Assembly (NCBI GenBank): GCA_900545025.1
Contig: UQXH01000018.1
Span: 1-40,863, forward strand
DNA length: 40,863 bases
Reading direction: 5' to 3'
DNA from: an uncultured Phascolarctobacterium sp.
GTDB lineage: Bacteria > Bacillota > Negativicutes > Acidaminococcales > Acidaminococcaceae
The notes beneath the pieces were generated by a model that saw only the letters and a program-made list of their open reading frames with translations, had not been told where the DNA came from and made no database searches. Positions within the stretch are counted from its first letter, which is position 1. Each line of letters opens with the position of its first letter. Positions 24,382 to 32,279 of this stretch are shown here, in pieces. The translations under genes and the position numbers were made by a program.

Positions 24382-24822
24382 ATGTTGAAGAAAATTCTCG
24401 TTCCGGTAGATGGCAGTGAGGTTGCAAAACGTTGTCTTGATTTTGCAATGGGCGTAGCCAAAGTGAGCGGCGGTGAGCTCCTGGTAGTGCATGTTGCAGT
24501 TCCCTACGATTTCACCAAGGTTCCTCCCCGTAAACCGAAAAATGCTATCGAAGAGGCCGAAATGGCCGCAAAAACTCCTGATCCGACTCCGTTGGATCTG
24601 GCAGAAGCTTATCTCAAACAGGCTGGCTTTGACAGAGCCACCTATCGTACGATTGTTGATGTTGACCCGGCTGAAAGGATTGTCGATTACGGCAAGACGA
24701 TGGATGCTGGCATGATTGTTATCGGCAACAGAGGCATGGGTCATTGGGCTCAGCTCTTAATGGGCAGTGTAAGCTCCAAAGTGGCACAGACCGCAGAGTG
24801 CCCGGTAGTAATTATCAAATAG
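24382..24822 (+). CDS. Universal stress protein (UspA family)
   Basis: With the start at ATG 24382 (GGGAGGG upstream) the protein has 146 residues. It begins LKKILVPVDGSEVAKRCLDFA, carries the ATP motif GNRG-MGHWAQLLM-GS, and ends CPVVIIK. It is the third usp gene in about 4.5 kb and the only one on the plus strand. The leader includes a GACGAC-TGTG-GTCGTC hairpin (about 24318-24333). Confidence 0.92.
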   Translation: MLKKILVPVDGSEVAKRCLDFAMGVAKVSGGELLVVHVAVPYDFTKVPPRKPKNAIEEAEMAAKTPDPTPLDLAEAYLKQAGFDRATYRTIVDVDPAERIVDYGKTMDAGMIVIGNRGMGHWAQLLMGSVSSKVAQTAECPVVIIK

Positions 24823-24926
24823 ATTTGCGTTGACATAGATCGGAAAGTTTAGAGAGAAGGAAAAAATAAGGACTTTCCCAAATTTTATAGATGCTGCCAA
24901 GGTCGTCAACGGCAGCCAAAGGAAAG

Positions 24927-24961
24927 AGCCCCTCATCCGCCGGAGATGAGGGGCTTGGTGT
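24927..24961. terminator. Bidirectional terminator between usp and larE
   Basis: The 11-bp perfect stem AGCCCCTCATC/GATGAGGGGCT (24927-24955) is followed by TGGTGTTTTT. It separates the convergent usp and larE genes. A second small hairpin, GCTGCC/GGCAGC, lies just before it. Confidence 0.85.
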
Positions 24962-24971
24962 TTTTATCCCT

Positions 24972-25802
24972 TTATTTTTCTTGCCGCGCCTTGACGTCAA
25001 GCAGCCTGTTCATACTGCCGCTGACAAAGCCGTCCAAGTCAAGGGTAACATAGCTAAAGCCAGCGCCGCGCACAGCGTCCGCAATCTGCTGCCGCAGTCC
25101 GTCCGCTGCCCGGGCAATTTGCTGCGGAGCTATCTCGATACGCGCCAGATTCCCGTGACAGCGCACCCGCAGGTCTTGCAGTCCCATCCTGCGCAAAGCA
25201 TCCTCTGCCTGCTCAACCATGGCAAGCTTGGCAGGTGTTATGGTTTCGCCGTAGGCAATCCGTGACGCCAGACAGGCATAAGCAGGCTTAGCGGCAGCCG
25301 CCAGCCCGTAGCTGTGCGCCAGCTCCCGCACCTCCCGCTTGGTAAAGCCGCACACCAGCAGCGGGCTGATAAAGCCCAGTTCAGCAGCAGCCTGCATCCC
25401 GGGGCGGTAATCGCCGGCATCATCGGCATTGGCCCCGTCCAAAAAGCAGCCGCAGCCTAACTCCTGCGCCTTGGCTTTAATCGCACCAAAGATAAGCTGC
25501 TTGCAGTAGTAGCAGCGGCGGCTGTCGTTAGCGCAGAATTCCGGCAGCGCCAGCGGCTCCGGCTGCAAGACATAAAGCTTACAGCCCGCCTGCTGCGCCG
25601 CCCTGCGGGCATCCTGCCGTTCAAACTGCGGCTGCAGCGGCGTAAAAGCCGTAATAGCTGTCGGCTGCACACCGGCACGGCTGCAGGCGGCTAACAGCAG
25701 CGCCGAATCTACGCCGCCGCTCAAGGCTACGGCAGGCTTGGCTAAGCCCTGCAGCAAGGCAAATAATTTATTTTCTTTTTGCTGTAATGTATTAGCGGAC
25801 AT
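24972..25802 (-). CDS. larE: ATP-dependent sulfur transferase LarE
   Basis: The 276-residue protein has the PP-loop SGGVDSALLL (about 29-38) of ATP pyrophosphatases and the LarE-specific YACLASRI segment with the active cysteine. LarE adds sulfur to pyridinium dicarboxylate while building the nickel-pincer cofactor of lactate racemase and related enzymes. An extra RRCYYCKQ pair is present. With the cysteine of ACLASR this gives the three-cysteine set reported for [4Fe-4S]-dependent LarE, rather than the single sacrificial cysteine type. larA, larB and larC are not in the window. The ATG follows GAGGAGAAAAA. Confidence 0.92.
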   Translation of the reverse strand: MSANTLQQKENKLFALLQGLAKPAVALSGGVDSALLLAACSRAGVQPTAITAFTPLQPQFERQDARRAAQQAGCKLYVLQPEPLALPEFCANDSRRCYYCKQLIFGAIKAKAQELGCGCFLDGANADDAGDYRPGMQAAAELGFISPLLVCGFTKREVRELAHSYGLAAAAKPAYACLASRIAYGETITPAKLAMVEQAEDALRRMGLQDLRVRCHGNLARIEIAPQQIARAADGLRQQIADAVRGAGFSYVTLDLDGFVSGSMNRLLDVKARQEK

Positions 25803-25906
25803 TTTTTCTCCTCATAAGCCGCTGACAGTAAAATATTACCCTTGTCAGCAGCAACAAATTAGCTTATTATTTATATGTTACGAATAAATGGGAAAGAAGG
25901 TACATT

Positions 25907-26293
25907 ATGTCTAATTTACAGGCCGGCCTTACCGGCACCGCCACCACCCTCGTTACCGAGGAAAACACCGCTATCGCCATGCGCAGCGGCGCTCTGCCCG
26001 TCTTTGCTACTCCCGCCATGTGCGCGCTGATGGAAGAAGCAGCCTGCAACGCTATCAGCGGCTGTCTGGAAGAAGGCATGGGCAGCGTCGGCATTACCCT
26101 CAAAATAACGCACGGAGCTCCCTCCTCCCTGGGCAGCCAGATTACGGCAACCGCCCAGCTTACCTGCATCGAAGGCCGCAAACTCACCTTTTCGGTAGAA
26201 GCGCGGGACGAAGGCGGCGTTATCGGCAGCGGCAGCCACGAACGCTTCGTTATCGACAACGAAAAATTCATGCACAAGCTGCTGGACAAATAA
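25907..26293 (+). CDS. FlK-like hotdog-fold thioesterase
   Basis: The 128-residue protein matches the fluoroacetyl-CoA-thioesterase-like hotdog family. FATPAMCALMEEAACNAI (about 33-50) contains the Thr and Glu that correspond to catalytic positions, and KITHGAPS (about 66-73) provides the histidine. It should hydrolyse a small acyl-CoA; the true substrate is unknown and need not be fluorinated. The start codon follows GAAAGAAGG. It is divergent from larE and convergent with the ABC transporter genes. Confidence 0.88.
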   Translation: MSNLQAGLTGTATTLVTEENTAIAMRSGALPVFATPAMCALMEEAACNAISGCLEEGMGSVGITLKITHGAPSSLGSQITATAQLTCIEGRKLTFSVEARDEGGVIGSGSHERFVIDNEKFMHKLLDK

Positions 26294-26321
26294 GACGGTA
26301 TATTTTCTTCATTATAGCACA

Positions 26322-26350
26322 AAACAGCAAAGGCAATGCCTTTGCTGTTT
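26322..26350. terminator. Bidirectional terminator between thioesterase and ABC transporter genes
   Basis: AAACAGCAAAGGC-AAT-GCCTTTGCTGTTT is a perfect 13-bp stem with flanking A and T tracts, placed between convergent genes. Confidence 0.9.
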
Positions 26351-26361
26351 TTTTATGCTGA

Positions 26362-27123
26362 TTATTTCAAAATAACATTGAGGAAGGCTTTCAGACGCTC
26401 GTTAGAGGGATTTTCAAAAATCTCCTGCGGCGTACCCTGCGCCTGTACATGGCCGTCAGCCATGAAAACTACTTTGGTGGCAACCTCGCGGGCAAAGCCC
26501 ATTTCGTGGGTAACGACCACCATGGTCATTTTTTCCTCCGCCAGTTCGCGCATGGTCTTTAAAACCTCACCGGTCAGCTCCGGGTCCAGAGAAGAAGTGG
26601 GCTCGTCAAACAGCATGATGGACGGCTTCATGGCCAGGGCGCGGGCAATAGCCACACGCTGTTGCTGACCACCGCTCAGCTTACGGGGATATACGTCGCG
26701 CTTATCCAGCAGGCCAACCTTTGCCAGCAGTATCTCTGCCTCGCGGATGACTTCTTCCTTATTGCGTTTCTGTACCTGTACAGGCGCTTCAATCAGGTTT
26801 TCCAGTACCGTCATATGCGGGAAAAGATTAAACTGCTGGAATACCATGCCCATCTTGCAGGCGATACGGCGGCTGTCTTTTTCCGGCGCGTATTCCACAC
26901 CGCTGCCGGTATCCTTAACCAGCGTTTCACCGTCGATAACGATGCTGCCCCTGTCGATAGTCTCCAGTTTGTTCAGGCAGCGCAAAAGCGTACTCTTGCC
27001 GCCGCCGGACGGCCCGATAACCGCCACAACCTCGCCTTCGGCAACCTCCAGGTCGATGCCTTTGAGCACCTCCAGATTCTGGAACTGCTTGCAGATATTA
27101 CGCGCTTCAATCTTATTCATCAT
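26362..27123 (-). CDS. Amino-acid ABC transporter, ATP-binding subunit
   Basis: With the start at ATG 27123 (GGAGGAG directly upstream) the protein has 253 residues. Motifs in order are Walker A GPSGGGKST (about 36-44), signature LSGGQQQRVAIARAL, Walker B IMLFDEPTSSLD, and switch histidine VVVTHEMGFA. It belongs to the polar amino acid uptake group (GlnQ/HisP type). It is the third gene of the SBP-permease-ATPase operon and lies 13 bases after the permease. The frame is open 18 codons further upstream but overlaps the permease without a ribosome site. Confidence 0.94.
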   Translation of the reverse strand: MMNKIEARNICKQFQNLEVLKGIDLEVAEGEVVAVIGPSGGGKSTLLRCLNKLETIDRGSIVIDGETLVKDTGSGVEYAPEKDSRRIACKMGMVFQQFNLFPHMTVLENLIEAPVQVQKRNKEEVIREAEILLAKVGLLDKRDVYPRKLSGGQQQRVAIARALAMKPSIMLFDEPTSSLDPELTGEVLKTMRELAEEKMTMVVVTHEMGFAREVATKVVFMADGHVQAQGTPQEIFENPSNERLKAFLNVILK

Positions 27124-27136
27124 CTTCTCCTCCGTC

Positions 27137-27781
27137 CTATTGGTCATATCTGGAGAAGCGTTTTTCCAGACGTTCAAAAAGCATAGTCAGCAGCAATGTC
27201 GCTACAAGATAGAAAACACCGGCTACCAGGAAAGGGGTAATATCGAAATCACGCTGCACCAGATTGCGGGTAGTGCGCATCAAATCGTTCATCGCCAGTA
27301 CATAGACCAGGGAAGTATCCTTGACCAATGTAATGGTCTCGTTGCTGACAGGCGGCAGGATGAGCCTGAACACCTGCGGCAGCACGATGCGGCGCATGGT
27401 CTGCACATAATCCATACCTAAGGTACGGGCCGCCTCGTACTGACCTTTCGGCACCGACTGGATACCGGCACGGAAGATTTCACAGAAATATGCGGCATAG
27501 TTGAGCACGAAGGCTACCAGCGCAGCTTCAAAATCATCCAGACGGATGCCGACCGCAGGCAGCGCATAATAAACAAAGAACAGCTGCAGCATCAGCGGCG
27601 TGCCGCGCAGCAGCCATACATACAGCCCGATAACCTTCTGCAGCAGGGTAATGGAAGAAACCCTGCCCAGGCTTAAAAGCACACCCAGCGGTATACTCAG
27701 CACGATAGTGATAAAAAACACCTGTGCCGTAACGATGCTGCCTTCCAGCATCTGCGGAATGATTCTGATAATATAGTCCAT
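27137..27781 (-). CDS. Amino-acid ABC transporter, permease
   Basis: This 214-residue HisM/GlnP-type permease has about five hydrophobic helices. The EAA loop, seen as AARTLGMDYVQTMRRIVLPQ, contacts the ATPase. The start LDYIIRII-like N-terminus (MDYIIRIIPQML) is typical. Only one permease gene is present, so it probably works as a homodimer. The start follows ACGGAGCG; the substrate-binding protein gene lies 76 bases upstream. Confidence 0.93.
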   Translation of the reverse strand: MDYIIRIIPQMLEGSIVTAQVFFITIVLSIPLGVLLSLGRVSSITLLQKVIGLYVWLLRGTPLMLQLFFVYYALPAVGIRLDDFEAALVAFVLNYAAYFCEIFRAGIQSVPKGQYEAARTLGMDYVQTMRRIVLPQVFRLILPPVSNETITLVKDTSLVYVLAMNDLMRTTRNLVQRDFDITPFLVAGVFYLVATLLLTMLFERLEKRFSRYDQ

Positions 27782-27857
27782 GATACGCTCCGTTATTCTA
27801 AGATAAAGTAATGGGCCGAATCAGAGCTTCGACCCACAGATAGTTATTATTTTACTC

Positions 27858-28631
27858 TTAATATTTGGTAATGTCCACACCCATCCATTGTTCGGAAATC
27901 TTCTTCATGGTGCCGTCTTTCTTCATTTCAGCCAGCGCCTTGTTGATCTTGGGGCTGAACTCTTTGTCGTCTTTGCGGAAAGCAACTGCTACGACTTCGT
28001 CGCCCATGTTTTCTTCGAGGGCTCTGTATTTGCCGGGATTGAGTTTCATGTAATAACGTGCCAGTACGGCGTCAACTACCATTGCGTCTACACGGCCTGC
28101 ATCCATATCCATAAATACGGCTGCAAAGTCAGGATATTTTCTGTAATCTTTGAGAGAATTTCTCAGATTGTCGTCTTTATCAAGGATGTAGGAACCGGTG
28201 CTGTCGTCCTGTACAGCCAGTACTTTGCCGGCCAGGTCGGCAATCTTCTGTACATCGGAGCCTTCCGGTACAACTACCAGCTGGGAGTTAACCATGTACG
28301 GATCAGACAGAGTATAGGTCTGTTTGCGTTCTTCGTTAACGGTGAAGCAGTTCCAGATAGCGTCGATGCGTTTGCCTTTCATTTCAGCTTCTTTGGAAGC
28401 CCAGTCGATAGGTTTGAATTCAACTTCCAGTCCTGCGCGTTTGCAGGCTTCGCGAGCCAGGTCGATATCGTAGCCGACGATTTCATTTTTCTCATTGCGG
28501 AAGCCCATGGGAGCAAAGTTATCGTCCAGACCGATAACCATCTTCTTCGGCTCGTCGCTGCCGCAGCCTGCTGCCAGCATCAGCACGGTAAATAAGCTCA
28601 TCAGTACCAGTAAAAGTTTTCTCATCTTCAT
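27858..28631 (-). CDS. Amino-acid ABC transporter, substrate-binding lipoprotein
   Basis: With the start at ATG 28631 (AGAGGGG upstream) the protein has 257 residues. Basic residues, a hydrophobic stretch and the lipobox LAAGC form a lipoprotein signal, so the mature protein is anchored by its cysteine. The mature part has the family-3 binding-protein pattern: VIGLDDNFAPMGFRNEKNEIVGYDIDLA, then AVQDDSTGSYIL, then the C-terminal KKISEQWMGVDIT. The substrate is a polar amino acid, possibly cystine, but it cannot be fixed from sequence. Two upstream in-frame ATGs (28652, 28649) lack a ribosome site. Confidence 0.93.
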   Translation of the reverse strand: MKMRKLLLVLMSLFTVLMLAAGCGSDEPKKMVIGLDDNFAPMGFRNEKNEIVGYDIDLAREACKRAGLEVEFKPIDWASKEAEMKGKRIDAIWNCFTVNEERKQTYTLSDPYMVNSQLVVVPEGSDVQKIADLAGKVLAVQDDSTGSYILDKDDNLRNSLKDYRKYPDFAAVFMDMDAGRVDAMVVDAVLARYYMKLNPGKYRALEENMGDEVVAVAFRKDDKEFSPKINKALAEMKKDGTMKKISEQWMGVDITKY

Positions 28632-28693
28632 CTTTATAGCCCCTCTCATCATTATGTATTGACTTCGTCATACTTTGTTTTTGCTATGTTCTT

Positions 28694-28722
28694 ATTATAC
28701 TTTAGTATGCTAAATTTGTAAA
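28694..28722 (-). promoter_or_regulatory. ABC transporter operon promoter with overlapping palindrome
   Basis: On the minus strand TTTACA (28722-28717), 17 bases and TATAAT (28699-28694) form a strong promoter. The palindrome ATACT-TT-AGTAT (28697-28708) overlaps the -10 element and is a candidate repressor site. Confidence 0.75.
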
Positions 28723-28765
28723 GTATTAAAATAAGATTTTTTCAAAAAAATTTTACCGTGCGTAT

Positions 28766-28773
28766 GCTATAAT
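28766..28773 (+). promoter_or_regulatory. Extended -10 promoter of the cupin gene
   Basis: TGCTATAAT (TATAAT at 28768-28773) lies 38 bases before the start codon. No clear -35 is seen. Confidence 0.5.
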
Positions 28774-28810
28774 AAATAAAAAACAATAATATCTGAGGGG
28801 GGAATTAAAT

Positions 28811-29152
28811 ATGTTCTGCACTGAAAAACACACCGATGTCTGCCAGAATCGTTTCGGCGGCCAAGGCGAAGTCATCCTGGAGCACTTAATCGACGAAAAG
28901 GTATATGACGGCAAGGTAGTCATGTACGCCCGCGTCATCTTAAAGCCGGGCTGTTCTCTGGGCTACCACAAACATGAAGGCAACAGCGAGACCTGCTATG
29001 TGCTGCAGGGCACTGCCGCTTACAGCGATAACGGCACACCCATGACGCTGCACGCCGGCGACACTGTCTTCTGCGCCGACGGCGAAAGCCACTCCATTGA
29101 AAACATCGGCACCGACGACCTTATCGTCATCGGACTGGTACTCAAATCCTGA
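28811..29152 (+). CDS. Cupin domain protein
   Basis: The 113-residue protein is a single cupin barrel. Motif 1 is seen as GYHKHEGNSETCYVLQGTA (about 56-74), with two histidines and a glutamate for metal. Motif 2 is seen as GDTVFCADGESHSIEN (about 83-98). Such small cupins bind a metal and a small ligand; the function here is unknown. The start codon follows TGAGGGGGG. It is a single-gene unit. Confidence 0.88.
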   Translation: MFCTEKHTDVCQNRFGGQGEVILEHLIDEKVYDGKVVMYARVILKPGCSLGYHKHEGNSETCYVLQGTAAYSDNGTPMTLHAGDTVFCADGESHSIENIGTDDLIVIGLVLKS

Positions 29153-29164
29153 AAAAACCTTAAG

Positions 29165-29190
29165 CCGCAGGCATAACACCTGCGGTTTTT
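29165..29190 (+). terminator. Terminator after the cupin gene
   Basis: The stem CCGCAGG-CATAACA-CCTGCGG is followed by TTTTT, 12 bases after the stop codon. Confidence 0.9.
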
Positions 29191-29298
29191 GTGTTTTCCC
29201 CGACAATTATGTAAGTATTTTTTTCATCGCACAGGTTAAATTTATTTTACATTTAATCCATAAAGTATTAAAATCAATAATGATTGATTAAATCCCGT

Positions 29299-29304
29299 TA
29301 TAAT
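29299..29304 (+). promoter_or_regulatory. -10 element upstream of the activase operon
   Basis: A perfect TATAAT lies 39 bases before the activase start codon. The -35 region is weak (AATAAT at 17-base spacing), so only the -10 is supported. Confidence 0.45.
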
Positions 29305-29343
29305 ATATAGGAAAGAATTTGCAAGTTTTTATCGGAGGTTTCC

Positions 29344-32262
29344 ATGCAGATAGGTTTAGACATTGGCAGCACTACCATCAAGATAGCAGTCCTGGATGAC
29401 GCAGGCCAGCTGCAGTTTTCCAAGTATGAGCGTCATTACAGCCAGATAGCAGAAAAAATGCAGCAGCTGCTGGCAGAACTGCACGTCAGGATGCCGCTTC
29501 TCAAAACTGCGCGCCTTGCCATCAGCGGCAGCGCCGGTATCGGTATCGCAGAAAGCTGCGGCCTGCAGTTTGCGCAGGAAGTCTTTGCCGAAAAAATCTG
29601 TACGGAACGCCTGAATCCCGGTACGGAAGCCGTTATCGAGCTGGGCGGCGAAGATGCCAAACTGCTGTTTTTAGGCCGTCATTTTGATGCCCGCATGAAC
29701 GACAGCTGCGCCGGCGGTACCGGCGCCTTCATTGACCAGATGGCCTCTTTGCTGGACGTTGCCACCGAGGATATGAACGCGCTGGCGCAGCAGTCCTCCA
29801 CCCGCTACACCATTGCCAGCCGCTGCGGCGTTTTCGCCAAGAGCGATATCCAGCCCCTGCTCAATCAGGGCGCTGCCAAAGCCGATCTGGCAGCCAGTAT
29901 TTTTGATGCCGTAGCCAGCCAGGCAGTTACAGGCCTCGCCAAAGGACGTCCCATCACCGGCAAGGTACTGTATCTGGGCGGGCCGCTCACCTTTATGAGC
30001 GAGCTGCGCCACAGCTTTGATAAGATTTTGCAAATCGAAGGAAGCTGCCCGGAAAACAGCCTGTATTACGTGGCTATGGGCGCCGCTTTCTGCGCTGAAA
30101 ACAAGGTCGACCTTACTGAGCTGCCCGCTAAACTGGCAGCCGTAGGCGCGCAGCGCGACTTTGACCATTTGGAGCCTCTTTTTGCCGGCCAAGCAGAATA
30201 CGACGAATTTATGGAGCGTCACAGTAAGGAGCGCATCGAGTCAGGCGACATCAGCGCCGCTGACGCGGCCTATATCGGCATCGATGCCGGCAGCACCACT
30301 ATCAAGATTGCCGTCATCAGCCCCAGCGGCCAGCTGCTCGATTCTTTCTATCAAAGCAATAAAGGCAACCCAGTTATTGCCATTAAAGAATATCTGCAAA
30401 ACTTTTATATAAAATATCCTCACTGCCGCATCCTCGGCTCTGCTGTTACCGGCTATGGCGAAGACCTTATCCGCAACGGCTTCAGCGTAGACTACGGCAT
30501 TGTAGAAACCATGGCGCACTTTATCGCCGCCAAAACTCTGCAGCCTGATGTGGACTTCATCCTCGACATCGGCGGACAGGACATCAAATGCCTGAAAATC
30601 CATAACGGCTGTATCGACAACATCTTCCTCAACGAGGCCTGCTCCAGCGGCTGCGGCAGCTTTTTGCAGACCTTTGCCGAAATTCTCGGCTACAGCGCGG
30701 AGGAATTTGCCCGCATCGGGCTGTTTGCCGACAAGCCCGTCAACCTGGGCAGCCGCTGCACCGTCTTTATGAACAGCAGCGTCAAACAGGCGCAAAAGGA
30801 CGGCGCAACCGTTGCCAACATCAGCGCAGGTCTGTCCTTAAGTATCGTTAAAAACGCCTTATATAAGGTTATTCGTCCCGGCAGCAAGGAAAGCATCGGC
30901 AAGCACATCGTCGTGCAGGGCGGTACCTTCCTCAACGACTGCGTACTGCGCGCCTTTGAAAAGGAAATGGGCCTCAAGGTAGTACGTCCCAACATCGCCG
31001 GACTCATGGGCGCCTACGGCGCCGCCATCTATGCCCGCAGCCGTCATCAGGAAACCGGTCATGTATCCACCCTTGCCGATGCAGCAGCGCTGAAAGACTT
31101 CTTCCACGAGGTTAAAGCCGTAACCTGCGGCCTGTGCAGCAACCACTGCCACCTGACCGTCAACACCTTCGCCAGCGGCAAGCGTTTCATCAGCGGCAAC
31201 CGCTGCGAGCGCCCCGTCACCCACTGCGCTCCCGACGATACCTTTAACCTGTACCGTCAGAAGCTGCAGCTGCTGGAAGGCTTAAAAGGCGTTCCCGGCA
31301 AACGCGGCAGAATCGGTCTGCCCATGGGACTTAACATGTACGAGCTGCTGCCCTTCTGGCATGCCTTCTTCACCCGTCTGGGCTTTGAAGTCATCACCAG
31401 CCCCATCTACGACAAAACTATTTACCAGAAAGGACAGAACACCATCCCCAGCGACACCGTCTGCTATCCGGCCAAGCTTATGCACGGCCACATCAAATGG
31501 CTGCTGGAACACGGCATCAATACTATCTTCTATCCCTGCATGACCTACAACGTGGACGAAAATTCCGCGGAAAACTGCTATAACTGCCCCGTCGTGGCCT
31601 ACTATCCCGAAGTGCTGCACGCTAATATGCACGATCTGGACAATGCCACCTATATCTTTGATTATCTGGGGCTGGGTCATAAAAAGGTATTGCTGAAAAA
31701 ACTGCAGCAAATCTGCAAGGAGCATTTCCCCGACATCGGCAGCAGCGAACTGAAAGCAGCCCTGCAGGAAGCCTATGCCGCTTACAATAAATTTGAAGCC
31801 CAGGTCAAAGAACTGGGACAAACCATTATCAACACCGCCCGCAGCCAGCATAAGCCTATCGTCGTGCTGGCAGGGCGTCCCTATCATATCGACCCCAAGG
31901 TTAATCACAGCATCGACCGTCTGATTACCACCATGGGTGCGGCGCTGGTCAGCGAGGACGCAGTCAGCAGCCATATATCCATGCAGGAGCTCAACGACGA
32001 TCTGCAGGTGCTGAACCAGTGGACTTACCACAGCCGCCTGTATGCTGCCGCCAAATACGTTTCCCGCAGCAGCGATATGTACATGGTACATCTGGTAAGC
32101 TTCGGCTGCGGCTGCGACGCTATCACGGCAGACGAATGCCGCCGCATCCTCGAAGAGCACGGCCAAATCTACACCCAGATCAAGATTGACGATATCGACA
32201 ACCTGGGCGCGGCCAAGATCCGTCTGCGCAGCCTCTTTGCCGCTGCCGGACTGGAAAGTTAG
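29344..32262 (+). CDS. Tandem acyl-CoA dehydratase activase fused to a DUF2229-type domain
   Basis: This 972-residue protein contains two ASKHA-type activase domains in tandem. The first begins GLDIGSTTIKIAVL (about 4-17), with DSCAGGTGAFIDQMASLL near 120. The second begins IGIDAGSTTIKIAVI (about 313-327), with DIGGQDIKCLKI and NEACSSGCGSFLQTFAEILG. A DUF2229-like part follows (about 595-972) with CGLCSNHCHLTVN and NRCERP cysteines. Activases of the HgdC/BadFG type use ATP to inject one electron into a 2-hydroxyacyl-CoA dehydratase. This large fused type is common in anaerobes; its substrate partner is usually not known. The partner gene starts 17 bases downstream. The start follows TCGGAGG. 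Confidence 0.9.
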   Translation: MQIGLDIGSTTIKIAVLDDAGQLQFSKYERHYSQIAEKMQQLLAELHVRMPLLKTARLAISGSAGIGIAESCGLQFAQEVFAEKICTERLNPGTEAVIELGGEDAKLLFLGRHFDARMNDSCAGGTGAFIDQMASLLDVATEDMNALAQQSSTRYTIASRCGVFAKSDIQPLLNQGAAKADLAASIFDAVASQAVTGLAKGRPITGKVLYLGGPLTFMSELRHSFDKILQIEGSCPENSLYYVAMGAAFCAENKVDLTELPAKLAAVGAQRDFDHLEPLFAGQAEYDEFMERHSKERIESGDISAADAAYIGIDAGSTTIKIAVISPSGQLLDSFYQSNKGNPVIAIKEYLQNFYIKYPHCRILGSAVTGYGEDLIRNGFSVDYGIVETMAHFIAAKTLQPDVDFILDIGGQDIKCLKIHNGCIDNIFLNEACSSGCGSFLQTFAEILGYSAEEFARIGLFADKPVNLGSRCTVFMNSSVKQAQKDGATVANISAGLSLSIVKNALYKVIRPGSKESIGKHIVVQGGTFLNDCVLRAFEKEMGLKVVRPNIAGLMGAYGAAIYARSRHQETGHVSTLADAAALKDFFHEVKAVTCGLCSNHCHLTVNTFASGKRFISGNRCERPVTHCAPDDTFNLYRQKLQLLEGLKGVPGKRGRIGLPMGLNMYELLPFWHAFFTRLGFEVITSPIYDKTIYQKGQNTIPSDTVCYPAKLMHGHIKWLLEHGINTIFYPCMTYNVDENSAENCYNCPVVAYYPEVLHANMHDLDNATYIFDYLGLGHKKVLLKKLQQICKEHFPDIGSSELKAALQEAYAAYNKFEAQVKELGQTIINTARSQHKPIVVLAGRPYHIDPKVNHSIDRLITTMGAALVSEDAVSSHISMQELNDDLQVLNQWTYHSRLYAAAKYVSRSSDMYMVHLVSFGCGCDAITADECRRILEEHGQIYTQIKIDDIDNLGAAKIRLRSLFAAAGLES

Positions 32263-32279
32263 TTTTAAAGGAGAACATT

